A stretch of DNA of 64,000 bases from Epilithonimonas bovis DSM 19482 (GTDB lineage: Bacteria > Bacteroidota > Bacteroidia > Flavobacteriales > Weeksellaceae). Under the pieces are notes generated by a model, which saw only the letters and a list, made by a program, of their open reading frames with translations, had not been told where the DNA came from and ran no database searches. The position numbers and the translations under genes are program-made. The stretch spans positions 1 to 64,000 of the forward strand of contig NZ_FTPU01000001.1 of the NCBI RefSeq assembly GCF_900108115.1. The letters are read 5' to 3'. Below are positions 35,179 through 43,857 of the stretch, piece after piece (positions within the stretch are counted from its first letter, which is position 1; each line of letters begins with the position of its first letter).

Positions 35179-36156
35179 ATGTCATTACTTGATTTGTCCC
35201 GGCAAGTTGCCCTGGGAATCGATATAGGCGGGACCAATACAAAATTTGGCCTCGTGAACCATCGCGGAGACATCCTCGCAAAAGGAAGCATCAAAACAGA
35301 TGAATATGAGAAAGTTGAGGATTTTATAGAATCACTTTATCAAAATATTGAACCACTCATCAAAACCTATTCTCCACACAAGAATCTTGATGGTATAGGT
35401 GTAGGTGCTCCCAATGCCAATTACTACAGAGGAACTATAGAACAGGCGCCCAACCTGCGCTGGAAAGGTGTTGTCCCTTTTGCAGAACTGATGATACAAC
35501 GCTTTGGCGTGCCTTGCAAAATGACCAACGATGCCAATGCTGCAGCATTAGGTGAGATGATGTTTGGCGCAGCCAGAGGCATGAGAGATTTCATCATGAT
35601 TACCTTGGGTACAGGTGTAGGCAGTGGTATTATCGCCGGAGGCAGCCTCATCTACGGGCACGACGGTTTTGCCGGAGAATTGGGCCACACCATAGTAAAA
35701 CCTGGAGGCAGAAAGCACTGGAGCACCGGTTCCGAAGGCAGCCTAGAAGCATACGCCTCAGCAACTGGCATTTCGATCACGGCCAGAAAATTCCGGGCTG
35801 AGTTTCCTGATTCTATGCTGAATGAGTATCCTGAGGATGAAATCAACTCCAAAACAGTTTACGAATGTGCGATAAAGGAAGATCCTACTGCGATTGAGGT
35901 TTTCCGCTATACCGGACAAAAACTGGGTGAAGCGCTGGCTAACTTTGTGATGTTCTCTTCCCCGGAAGCTATTTTACTCTTTGGAGGTGTAATCAAGGCG
36001 GGTGACTTTTTGCTAAAGCCGACCAAACTACATATGGAAAGAAACCTGCTTCCTATCTTCCGCGGAAAAGTAAAACTGGTTTTCAGCGAACTTGACGAAG
36101 CCGATGCTGCTATACTGGGAGCAAGTGCCCTGGTATGGGAAAACAATAATAAATAA
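35179..36156 (+). CDS. ROK-family sugar kinase (probable glucokinase) lacking the zinc cysteines
   Basis: 325 residues. ATP-binding GIDIGGTNTKFGLV at residues about 14-27, VGAPNANYYRG, sugar-binding NDANAAALGEM, LGTGVGSGI and GELGH motifs. In most ROK kinases GELGH is followed by a C-x-C-G-x-x-G-C-L-E zinc site; here the matching stretch is WSTGSEGSLE, so all three cysteines are replaced although the fold and the ending EAYASATG are kept. The protein would act as a glucose/hexose kinase with a zinc-free loop. Confidence 0.85.
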   Translation: MSLLDLSRQVALGIDIGGTNTKFGLVNHRGDILAKGSIKTDEYEKVEDFIESLYQNIEPLIKTYSPHKNLDGIGVGAPNANYYRGTIEQAPNLRWKGVVPFAELMIQRFGVPCKMTNDANAAALGEMMFGAARGMRDFIMITLGTGVGSGIIAGGSLIYGHDGFAGELGHTIVKPGGRKHWSTGSEGSLEAYASATGISITARKFRAEFPDSMLNEYPEDEINSKTVYECAIKEDPTAIEVFRYTGQKLGEALANFVMFSSPEAILLFGGVIKAGDFLLKPTKLHMERNLLPIFRGKVKLVFSELDEADAAILGASALVWENNNK

Positions 36157-36166
36157 TTGATATTAG

Positions 36167-36236
36167 AAATCCTTTGCCTTTTCTTCTAATAGGAATAACT
36201 TTTGCTATTAGTCTAAAGAAAATCAAAGGATTTTTT
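36167..36236 (+). terminator. Long hairpin/terminator between ROK kinase and msrA
   Basis: Outer arms AAATCCTTTG and CAAAGGATTT, inner arms TTTTCTT / AAGAAAA and CTAATAG / CTATTAG, followed by a T-run. It ends 5 nt before the msrA ATG, so it may also sequester that start. Confidence 0.6.
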
Positions 36237-36241
36237 GTGCA

Positions 36242-36880
36242 ATGACCCGATATTTATTAATCATTCTAAGCTTTATCCTCATCAGTTGTAATGGTCAGGA
36301 TAAGAAAGTAAAACCATTAACAAATCAAACAATGGACAACAATCATTTGGAACATGCCACAATTGCCGGCGGGTGTTTCTGGTGTGTGGAAAGCTGTTTC
36401 CATATGCTGAAAGGTGTATCATCCGTCACCTCGGGATATTCCGGAGGACATAAAGACAATCCTACTTACGAAGAAGTCTGCACAGGAACCACCGGTCATG
36501 CTGAAGTGGTGGAAATAACATTTGACCCAAAAATTATTTCCTACAAGCAACTTTTAGAAGTGTTTTGGTTTTTACATAATCCCACCACCCTCAACAGACA
36601 GGGAAACGATGTGGGAACACAGTACAGATCAGCTATTTTTTATCACTCCGAAAAACAAAAACTGGAAGCAGAAGAATCAATGAAAGCCTCAGAAGCCAAA
36701 CAGGAATGGAATGGTAAATACGTAACCGAAATTGTACCTTTCCAAAAATTCTGGCCGGCAGAAGCTTATCATCAGGGTTATTACAACGCCAATCCCAATC
36801 AGCCTTATTGCAGTGCTGTTGTTGGGCCTAAAATCCAGAAATTCAAAAAGCATTTTGGAGAACTGGGTTGGCTAAAATAA
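36242..36880 (+). CDS. msrA: Peptide methionine-S-sulfoxide reductase MsrA, lipoprotein form
   Basis: 212 residues. A lipoprotein signal with lipobox LISC (Cys16) precedes the enzyme, so it works in the cell envelope. The catalytic Cys45 is in GGCFWCVE; further MsrA motifs are [36 protein letters not shown] and [10 protein letters not shown]. It repairs oxidised methionine (S form) in exported proteins. No msrB is fused or adjacent. Confidence 0.94.
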   Translation: MTRYLLIILSFILISCNGQDKKVKPLTNQTMDNNHLEHATIAGGCFWCVESCFHMLKGVSSVTSGYSGGHKDNPTYEEVCTGTTGHAEVVEITFDPKIISYKQLLEVFWFLHNPTTLNRQGNDVGTQYRSAIFYHSEKQKLEAEESMKASEAKQEWNGKYVTEIVPFQKFWPAEAYHQGYYNANPNQPYCSAVVGPKIQKFKKHFGELGWLK

Positions 36881-36909
36881 AAAAGTGGAACACAAGTTCC
36901 ACTTTTTTA
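36879..36909. terminator. Bidirectional terminator
   Basis: AAAAGTGGAAC and GTTCCACTTTT pair perfectly around a 4-nt loop with A/T tracts on both sides, between msrA and the convergent DUF3078 gene. Confidence 0.85.
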
Positions 36910-37815
36910 TTTCCATTCCTGATTACGTTTGTCTTCAGATCTTTTTTTACCATTATCTATATTATAAGCAAAGCCAATTCCCAGAGTTTGTTTCAGTTGG
37001 GTCTTTTTGATCTGGTTATGATCATACAAAAGATCCAGTGTTACATTGGTAGAGATATATCTATTAACCTTCATATTTAGGATTCCGCTGTAAGACAGTA
37101 CCAGTCTCTCTGGATGATCCAGATAATTAGAAAAAACCGAAGCATTATTTTGCAACGTGATATTCTCCATCAGCTTTAATTTATATTGCGCCGTCCCCAG
37201 AAAACCAAATTGAAACAACATCGAGTCTCCGTCATTTTTTAGGCCATAACTACCGGCATACTGAAGGTCTTTATCCAGTACAAAAGTAAATCTTGCATTA
37301 GCAGGCCTTAGTGTCATTGTAAAATTATCAGATGGTTTATAAGTAAATCCGACTCCCAAGTTTAAGTAACCCGGTGACATAAAGTTTGAGATCTTAGCCG
37401 CCTCAGGATTATTGCCGTCACCATAACCGGCCGCAAACTGAGAAATAAGGCCTGCACCACCGGAAACATACCAGTTGGTCGCACCCAGTTTTCTACCATA
37501 GTTAGTGGATAAGTTGATAACATCCTGCGTTTTTCTGTTACCTACGCCCTGGGTATTATTCATACCATAACCCAGAATCACAATATTTTCCCAAAGGTCT
37601 TTTCCTTTTTCGTATGTCAGGTTATAGTTGACGCCTGCCTGCCAGCCAATATTATTAGCTCCACCGGCAATCCAGTTTGAGAAAGCGGACTGATTCAGCA
37701 TCAATGTATTTTGTCCAATTACTGACTATGCCTTTACAGAATCCTGTACCGGCTGTTCTTGCGCCTTCGTCATTAGAGCAAACAAAGCGCTGCTTAACAA
37801 TAGAATTTTCTTCAT
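36907..37815 (-). pseudogene. DUF3078 outer-membrane protein with amber codon at position 30
   Basis: From ATG 37815 the frame reads a signal peptide (MKKILLLSSALFALMTKAQ), then EQPVQDSVKA, a TAG at 37726-37728, and SVIGQNTLMLNQSAFSNWI, continuing without further defect to 36907. The paralogue just upstream has Trp at the TAG position (KRWFIFGQNSLVFNQ), so a TGG to TAG change is likely. The rest is a full DUF3078 barrel (GYGMNNTQGVGNRKTQD, YDHNQIKKTQLKQTLGIGF). An internal start after the stop would lack a signal peptide. TAG also ends genes such as that of the second carbonic anhydrase, so recoding is unlikely. Confidence 0.8.
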
Positions 37816-37850
37816 CGTGTATGTTAGTTTAAAAATGTTATAGTTTCGTG

Positions 37851-38960
37851 TTAATTAATAAATGGCTTAATAACGCCTGTATTACTGTCGCGTTCCATTT
37901 TATAGCCCAAATTATAGGTGATTCCCACACCCAATGTTTGTTTTCTTTGCAATTTTTGGATTTGGTCATGATCATACATCATTTCCAGGCTTACGACTGT
38001 CGTGATATATTTATTAAATTTGAGATTAAGGCTTCCTACATAATTGATATCTATCCGCTCAGAATGTTGCAGATAGTTACTAAAGAAATTAATCTGGTTG
38101 ACATACGTGGCATCTTTGAAAAGCTTAATCTTATACAAAACATTAAGCATGGCTCCCAACTCTGCCCTCAGGCTTTGCCCATCCCTCTCCAGACCATAGT
38201 TGCCGGCAAACTGCAGTTTTTTATCCAGCACAAATGTAAATTTGCCATTAAGAGGCCTCATAATCACCTGAAAATTTTCATTAGGATTGTAAGAGAAACC
38301 AAGACCTACATTGAGATATCCCGGTGCCATAAATTTGGAAATGCGGTCATTATAAGTAGGATCTGGTGTATTAGCGTAATTAAAGCCCGGCGTAAACTGC
38401 GACAAAACCTGGAAACCAGTGGACAGGTAATAGTCCTTAGCCAACTCATAACCATAATTGGTAAGAATATTAATATAATCATCAGTTTTTCTGGTAGATT
38501 GGCCTGTAGAAGATACTAAGCCATAACCCATCTGGATATTATTGTCCAGATAATGTCTGTTTTTCTTGTAGACGATATTGTAATTGATTTTCCCCAGGAC
38601 ACCAATATTATTATTCCCACCGGCATACCAATTCGCAAACGAAGATTGGTTAAAAACCAAACTGTTTTGCCCAAATATAAACCACCTTTTCAGCGTAGGC
38701 AGAGAAAGCATAGATGAGGGTGTTAAAGGGCTGGAGTCGCCTGCATTAGGAGCCACCACGATATTACTGTTCAGTTTTACAGAGTCTTTGCGGGCTGTTT
38801 TTATTTTCACAATCCGCGGATTTGCCAAGCTGTCTATGTCAACGCCGGAAGAGTCCCATTTTTTTTGATTGATAGAGTCTATTAATTTATGATAATCTGT
38901 GATCTGAGCCTGAGAAAAAAAGCATACACAAAACAACAGTAACGCTGATATCTTTTTCAT
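37851..38960 (-). CDS. DUF3078 outer-membrane beta-barrel protein
   Basis: 369 residues from ATG 38960 (MKKISALLLF, signal peptide ending FSQA). An Asp/Lys-rich linker is followed by the DUF3078 barrel: FGQNSLVFNQSSFANWYAGG, MGYGLVSSTGQSTRKTDDYI, FMAPGYLNVGLGFSYNPN and a C-terminal LGVGITYNLGYK. The family is Bacteroidota-specific and of unknown function. Tandem with its amber-carrying paralogue, 35 bp apart on the same strand. Confidence 0.85.
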   Translation of the reverse strand: MKKISALLLFCVCFFSQAQITDYHKLIDSINQKKWDSSGVDIDSLANPRIVKIKTARKDSVKLNSNIVVAPNAGDSSPLTPSSMLSLPTLKRWFIFGQNSLVFNQSSFANWYAGGNNNIGVLGKINYNIVYKKNRHYLDNNIQMGYGLVSSTGQSTRKTDDYINILTNYGYELAKDYYLSTGFQVLSQFTPGFNYANTPDPTYNDRISKFMAPGYLNVGLGFSYNPNENFQVIMRPLNGKFTFVLDKKLQFAGNYGLERDGQSLRAELGAMLNVLYKIKLFKDATYVNQINFFSNYLQHSERIDINYVGSLNLKFNKYITTVVSLEMMYDHDQIQKLQRKQTLGVGITYNLGYKMERDSNTGVIKPFIN

Positions 38961-38978
38961 TAAATTCCTAATTTGATG

Positions 38979-38986
38979 CAAAAATA
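38979..38986 (-). promoter_or_regulatory. Candidate -7 box (TATTTTTG, minus) for the DUF3078 pair
   Basis: TAnnTTTG match 19 bp upstream of ATG 38960; it supports that start over an upstream ATG at 38981. Confidence 0.45.
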
Positions 38987-39100
38987 GTAAATCAAAATTT
39001 TAAAAATCTGACTTTAACGCCAAATAATGTATTAATAAGTCAATTTCCAGACAAAATTACCATCAAAAAAAATTGGCTGCATTATTGTGAAAAAAAAATA

Positions 39101-39874
39101 ATGCTGCTAAAATCAATTAGAATTCAGGCTCTTCTTGCACCCGCCTTCATGCTGGCCATGATGTGGAGTTTTTATCTATTGCAGACGCTTGGTTTTTTCA
39201 GTGGCTGCAATGGCGCTATTATACCACTTATGCCTCAGGGCCTTAAGGGTGTCATATTTGCGCCATTGCTGCACGGCAGTCTGGATCATATTATCAGTAA
39301 CTCCTTACCGATAGTGATACTGCTCTTTTTACTGTTTGAGTTCTACCCAAAAATTGCATTTAAAATTTTCATCATTGGCTGGATTGCCTCCGGCCTGTTG
39401 GTTTGGCTGCTGCCGCCAATTGATATCAATACCGGAAACTGGAACTACAGCTGTGTCATAGGTGCCAGTGGGCTGGTCTACATGTTGGCATTTTTTATAT
39501 TCTTCAGCGGGATATTTCGGTGGGATGTCCGGCTCATGACTGTTTCGCTGGTAGTTGCCCTATACTATGGCAGCCTTATCTGGGGGATTTTTCCCGAAGA
39601 ATTTTTTTATCAGCTGCCGGAACCCAGCAGAATCAGCTGGCAATCGCACCTTGCCGGAAGCATTACTGGTCTGATGCTGGCCCTGATATTCAGAAAACAG
39701 GCTGATAAAAAAATCAAATACATCTGGCAATATCCTAATTATTACAGTGAAAAGGATGACAAACTATGGCAGGCTTACATCGCCAGCCACCCTCAAAATT
39801 TCGAAGAACTGCCGCAGCTGAAACAGGAAAATATCTGGGATTATCTGGATGAGATTCGTAAAAACGAAAAATAG
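39101..39874 (+). CDS. Rhomboid-family intramembrane serine protease
   Basis: 257 residues with six or more membrane helices. Catalytic Ser123 in GASGLVYM and His183 in SHLAGSITG; the upstream HGSLDHIISN motif (residues about 58-67) supplies the oxyanion-side His and Asn. A cytoplasmic tail (QADKKIKYIWQYPNYYSEKD onward) follows the last helix. It cleaves membrane proteins within the bilayer; substrate unknown. Placed 29 bp before dprA. Confidence 0.88.
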   Translation: MLLKSIRIQALLAPAFMLAMMWSFYLLQTLGFFSGCNGAIIPLMPQGLKGVIFAPLLHGSLDHIISNSLPIVILLFLLFEFYPKIAFKIFIIGWIASGLLVWLLPPIDINTGNWNYSCVIGASGLVYMLAFFIFFSGIFRWDVRLMTVSLVVALYYGSLIWGIFPEEFFYQLPEPSRISWQSHLAGSITGLMLALIFRKQADKKIKYIWQYPNYYSEKDDKLWQAYIASHPQNFEELPQLKQENIWDYLDEIRKNEK

Positions 39875-39903
39875 TTTTTATCTTCGTAAGAACTCTAGCA
39901 ACC

Positions 39904-41010
39904 ATGTTTTACGAAGAATATCTTTACCTCATTGCACTGCGCCAATGCAATAACCTTGGCAACGCCAACTTGCGTAAGCTGACCAACAACATTGGCTCAG
40001 CAAAACAGGTCTGGGAATCTACTCATAAAAACCTGATGGCTGTTGATGGCATCGGCAAAGTAAGGATCAAAGATATTGGCAACCCGGAGTTTATCCGCAT
40101 GGCAGAAAAAGAACTGCTTCACTGCGAAAAACATGGTATCAGCATGGTTTCTCTCCGGGAAAGTGGCTATCCAAAACATCTGCAGAATTGCGATGACGCT
40201 CCTGTTCTCTTATTTTATCAGGGCAACCTAAACGTCATACAAAACACTATCAGCATTGTTGGCACCAGAAAGCTGACGTCTTACGGTAAGACTTTTATTC
40301 AGGAATTTTTATCCGAATTGCGTGGCAATCCTATATGTACGGTAAGCGGCCTTGCCCTGGGTGCAGACACCTGCGCCCATGAAGAATCCCTTAGTACCAA
40401 TATCCCGACTGTTGCAGTCCTGGCACAAAGCCTGAACAGCATCTATCCTGCTGCCAATAAAAAACTAGCACGCCAAATTTTGGAAAATAATGGTGTATTG
40501 ATGACCGAATACGCGAGTTTTGATGGTGCCAGCAAAGAATACTTTCTTCAGCGTAACAGGATTATAGCAGGTCTATCGCCCCATCTTGTGGTGGTAGAAA
40601 CGGCCTACGGCGGCGGCTCTGTCACGACCGTGAACTGTGCCAACAGCTATAACCGGGATGTCTTTGCGCTCCCGGGAAAAATAACAGACATTTACAGCCA
40701 GGGCTGCAATATGCTTATTGCTCAAAACAAGGCGGAATCCATTGTCAATATCAAAACTTTGGTCCAGAATCTCAACCTATCTTTACAACCTCAGCTTTTC
40801 ACCGAAGAACAGAAAAAACAAGAAATTAATCCGGCGCAGAAAGATCATCTTAAAACACTGGAAATCATCAGGCAATCAGCATCTGTTTCTCTGGATGAGA
40901 TTGCAGAAAAAACAGCAATTTTGCATCACAAATTATTACCAATTTTACTGGATCTGGAACTTTATGGCTACATCAAATGCCTTTCCGGAAGACAATATCA
41001 GATCATCTAA
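39904..41010 (+). CDS. dprA: DNA-processing protein DprA
   Basis: 368 residues. An N-terminal helical domain (NLGNANLRKLTNNIG), the Rossmann core (SIVGTRKLTSYGK, VSGLALGADTCAHEESL, FLQRNRIIAGLSPHLVVVE, FALPGKITDIYSQGCN) and a C-terminal winged-helix (VSLDEIAEKTAILHHKLLPILLDLELYG). It loads RecA onto incoming single-stranded DNA in natural transformation, which is relevant to the foreign segment at 10-14 kb. Confidence 0.95.
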   Translation: MFYEEYLYLIALRQCNNLGNANLRKLTNNIGSAKQVWESTHKNLMAVDGIGKVRIKDIGNPEFIRMAEKELLHCEKHGISMVSLRESGYPKHLQNCDDAPVLLFYQGNLNVIQNTISIVGTRKLTSYGKTFIQEFLSELRGNPICTVSGLALGADTCAHEESLSTNIPTVAVLAQSLNSIYPAANKKLARQILENNGVLMTEYASFDGASKEYFLQRNRIIAGLSPHLVVVETAYGGGSVTTVNCANSYNRDVFALPGKITDIYSQGCNMLIAQNKAESIVNIKTLVQNLNLSLQPQLFTEEQKKQEINPAQKDHLKTLEIIRQSASVSLDEIAEKTAILHHKLLPILLDLELYGYIKCLSGRQYQII

Positions 41011-41144
41011 GAAAAGCATCGTTTCGAAAATTTGAAATAAATTAATATTAACTTCAACTATTCTTAACATAAAACTCGTAATTATACATTTTGCAAATAA
41101 GTACAGTCATATTCTTAAATTTTAAATAAAAACCAAAATATTAC

Positions 41145-41174
41145 TTGCGAAATTCGAAATTAAAATTAAATTTG
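41145..41174 (+). promoter_or_regulatory. Bacteroidota-type promoter of gdhA
   Basis: TTG at 41145-41147, a 19-bp spacer and the -7 box TAAATTTG at 41167-41174. This fits the -33/-7 layout well, 19 bp before the ATG. Confidence 0.65.
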
Positions 41175-41193
41175 TTGTCATAATTATAGAATA

Positions 41194-42552
41194 ATGGAAC
41201 ACTATAACGTTGAGCAAAAGATTCAGGAATTTATGGCAAAAATTGAAGCCAAAAATCCTAATGAACCAGAATTTATACAGGCCGTAAAAGAAGTTGCAGT
41301 AACTGTAATTCCTTTTATCGCAACCAAGAAAGAATATACCGGCATGAAGCTTCTCGAGAGAATGGCAGAACCGGAAAGAGTAATCATCTTCCGCGTACCA
41401 TGGATTGATGACAAAGGAGAAATCCAGGTCAACAGAGGTTTCAGAATCCAGATGAACTCTGCTATCGGCCCTTACAAAGGTGGTATTAGATTTCACCCGA
41501 CTGTTAACCTGAGCGTTCTTAAATTCTTAGCTTTTGAACAGGTTTTCAAAAACAGTTTGACCACATTGCCAATGGGCGGCGGAAAAGGTGGTTCTGATTT
41601 TGACCCTCAGGGCAAGTCTGATATGGAGGTTATGCGTTTTTGCCAGGCCTTTATGACAGAACTTTCCAAACATATCGGTCCGGAAACCGATGTCCCTGCG
41701 GGAGACATTGGTGTGGGCGCCAGAGAAATCGGATATCTTTTTGGTCAATATAAAAAAATCAGAAACGAATTTACCGGTGTGCTAACCGGAAAAGGCCTGG
41801 CATACGGTGGATCGCTAATCCGTCCGGAAGCTACGGGTTATGGGGTGGTATATTTTGCAGAGCAAATGCTGAAAACCATTAATGAATCTATTGCTGGCAA
41901 AACGGTTGTTGTTTCAGGATTCGGAAATGTGGCTTGGGGTGTTATCAAAAAGATTGATGACCTTGGCGGAAAAGTAGTGACTATATCAGGGCCAGACGGC
42001 TACATCTATGACAAAGATGGTATCTCTGGGGAAAAAATAGATTACCTGTTGGAGCTGCGCGCTTCCGGGAATAACAGAGCCGAAGATTATGCGATAAAAT
42101 ATCCCGAAGCTCAATTCTTTGCTGGTAAAAGGCCTTGGGAAGTAAAATGTGATGTCGCCTTCCCTTCTGCCACGCAAAACGAATTGGATCTAGATGATGC
42201 CAGAGCTTTGGTGGCCAATGGTTGTGTATGCGTTACTGAAGCGGCTAACATGCCTTCTACACTGGACGCTATCAACTACTTCCTAGATAACAAAGTACTT
42301 TTCTCCCCAGGAAAAGCCTCTAACGCTGGAGGTGTTGCCACTTCCGGATTAGAAATGACCCAGAACTCAATCCGCCTGAACTGGACTTCTGAAGAAGTGG
42401 ACGCCAGGTTGAAGGAGATCATGATTGGTATTCATAAGTCGTGCAGAGATTATGGCAGAGAAGAAGATGGTTATGTCAACTATGTAAAAGGTGCTAACAT
42501 TGCGGGTTTTGTAAAGGTAGCTGAAGCTATGCTTGCGCAAGGTGTTGTATAA
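41194..42552 (+). CDS. gdhA: NADP-type glutamate dehydrogenase
   Basis: 452 residues, usual hexameric GDH length. Motifs include GPYKGGIRFHPTVN, LPMGGGKGGSDFDPQGKSD with the catalytic Lys, DVPAGDIGVGAREIGYLFGQYK, the Rossmann segment VVVSGFGNVAWGVIKK, and TEAANMPST. It interconverts 2-oxoglutarate plus ammonia and glutamate. Single-gene transcript with a strong promoter and terminator. Confidence 0.96.
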   Translation: MEHYNVEQKIQEFMAKIEAKNPNEPEFIQAVKEVAVTVIPFIATKKEYTGMKLLERMAEPERVIIFRVPWIDDKGEIQVNRGFRIQMNSAIGPYKGGIRFHPTVNLSVLKFLAFEQVFKNSLTTLPMGGGKGGSDFDPQGKSDMEVMRFCQAFMTELSKHIGPETDVPAGDIGVGAREIGYLFGQYKKIRNEFTGVLTGKGLAYGGSLIRPEATGYGVVYFAEQMLKTINESIAGKTVVVSGFGNVAWGVIKKIDDLGGKVVTISGPDGYIYDKDGISGEKIDYLLELRASGNNRAEDYAIKYPEAQFFAGKRPWEVKCDVAFPSATQNELDLDDARALVANGCVCVTEAANMPSTLDAINYFLDNKVLFSPGKASNAGGVATSGLEMTQNSIRLNWTSEEVDARLKEIMIGIHKSCRDYGREEDGYVNYVKGANIAGFVKVAEAMLAQGVV

Positions 42553-42568
42553 GCAGCCAATCAAAATA

Positions 42569-42607
42569 AAAAGAAAAGCAGCTCGTTTTGAGCTGCTTTT
42601 CTTTTTT
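42569..42607 (+). terminator. Strong terminator after gdhA
   Basis: AAAAGAAAAGCAGCTC and GAGCTGCTTTTCTTTT form a 16-bp perfect stem with a 5-nt loop and T-run. Confidence 0.9.
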
Positions 42608-42624
42608 ATGTAAGAATAGAATTT

Positions 42625-43506
42625 CTATTTTGGCAAACCTTTTTTGAGGGCATAATTAGCACGCTCTACGGCTTTTTTCTCTTTCCAGTTCATATATCTG
42701 GCTTTGAAGTTTTTCTTCATAAAATTATCGAAGTTACGCTGCACGGTAAGATTCCATAGAGAATGTGCTTTTACACCCCAGCTTTTATCCCAGGCTCTGA
42801 GAGAGATTGAGAAGCTACCATCCAAATACTTCATCCAGTGCCACCAGCCTGTCGGCATAAAGAGTGTATCGCCATGTTCCAGAAAGCACTCGATGCCTTC
42901 TACACCATCCAAAGCCGGAAATTTGCTGAAATCAGGATTTTCTATATCATAATCTTCCAAAGCATAAGTAGCATAAGGAATCTGGTACAACCGGTCTTTC
43001 CATTTATAATCAAACAACAGGATATGTTTTCTTCCGTTGAAATGCGTATGGAAGATATGCGCCATATCTATATCATAATGCAAAAACGTAACAGAGCCTT
43101 TCCCTCCAAAAAACATACTTGGGTATTTGTCCAGAAAGCCTCCCATCAGGTCTTTTGGAGAAATATAATCATTCAGGATTTTCGGGGCATGTTTTATTGG
43201 GTCAAAAAAGAAAATCCTTAGATCCGTCGGTTCTCTTTGTATCAGATCGATATAATCTGCAAATTTCATCTCTGCAGTTGGCGCATTGATCGGAGCTGCC
43301 GGATCTGCTTTGGAACTGTCATACAAAGGCACTGTGACATCTCCCACCACCTCTTTTATATAATCCATCGTCCACTTTTGATAAGCCGGCCATTTTTTGG
43401 CCATGTTTTTAATTACCAAAGGTTTTCTAGGCTTCAGGTATTTTTCAAAAAATTCCTCTTTTGTGATATCATCTACAATATCAATAGGTTTTAGAATGAC
43501 TCCCAT
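42625..43506 (-). CDS. JmjC/cupin-like Fe(II)/2-oxoglutarate oxygenase-type protein
   Basis: 293 residues. It begins VILKPIDIVDDITKEEFFEK and has the PLVIKNMAKKWPAYQKWT motif typical of FIH/JMJD5-like cupins. The iron-binding HxD is visible in LHYDIDMAH and the distal His in PTGWWHWMKYL. Bacterial members are candidate protein or small-molecule hydroxylases; the substrate is unknown. A -7 box lies upstream at 43527. Confidence 0.82.
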   Translation of the reverse strand: MGVILKPIDIVDDITKEEFFEKYLKPRKPLVIKNMAKKWPAYQKWTMDYIKEVVGDVTVPLYDSSKADPAAPINAPTAEMKFADYIDLIQREPTDLRIFFFDPIKHAPKILNDYISPKDLMGGFLDKYPSMFFGGKGSVTFLHYDIDMAHIFHTHFNGRKHILLFDYKWKDRLYQIPYATYALEDYDIENPDFSKFPALDGVEGIECFLEHGDTLFMPTGWWHWMKYLDGSFSISLRAWDKSWGVKAHSLWNLTVQRNFDNFMKKNFKARYMNWKEKKAVERANYALKKGLPK

Positions 43507-43857
43507 GTTGATGTATTATTAAGCTGCAAATTTATTAATTTTTAAATTGCCAACGAAAAAAAACAAAATTATTATTTATATCAATTATAAATAAGCCCTA
43601 TAAAATAACCTTTTTTGATCTTTATATACCAGATTCACGTTCCTTACTATTTTATCTTGGTGATAAAGCCTGATCAAAAGCCAAACACTAGTTTAACTTT
43701 ATTGATATTCTACACTCCAATAAAATACTTTGTAACAATTCGACAAAATGTTTTACTAATGTTTTAGTGATATAGAATAATAACCGTGAAAATGCCTTTC
43801 GGATAAGACTTTTACTCCCAGAGGCACTCACTTTTTTAAATAAGAATACTATTACCT
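43507..43857. other. Divergent intergenic region
   Basis: 351 bp, AT-rich, between the minus-strand JmjC-like gene and the plus-strand receptor. It contains a -7 box for the JmjC gene (43527-43534), an inverted pair TTTATTG / CAATAAA at 43698-43724 and a tandem ATGTTTTA motif near 43747-43770. No coding potential was seen. Confidence 0.5.
43527..43534 (-). promoter_or_regulatory. Candidate -7 box (TAAATTTG, minus) for the JmjC-like gene
   Basis: TAnnTTTG match 21 bp upstream of ATG 43506. Confidence 0.45.

Noticed and set aside
37726-37728. TAG recoded as an amino acid
   Set aside because: TAG terminates other genes in this window, such as the second carbonic anhydrase and the FabH-like gene, and no recoding signal was seen.
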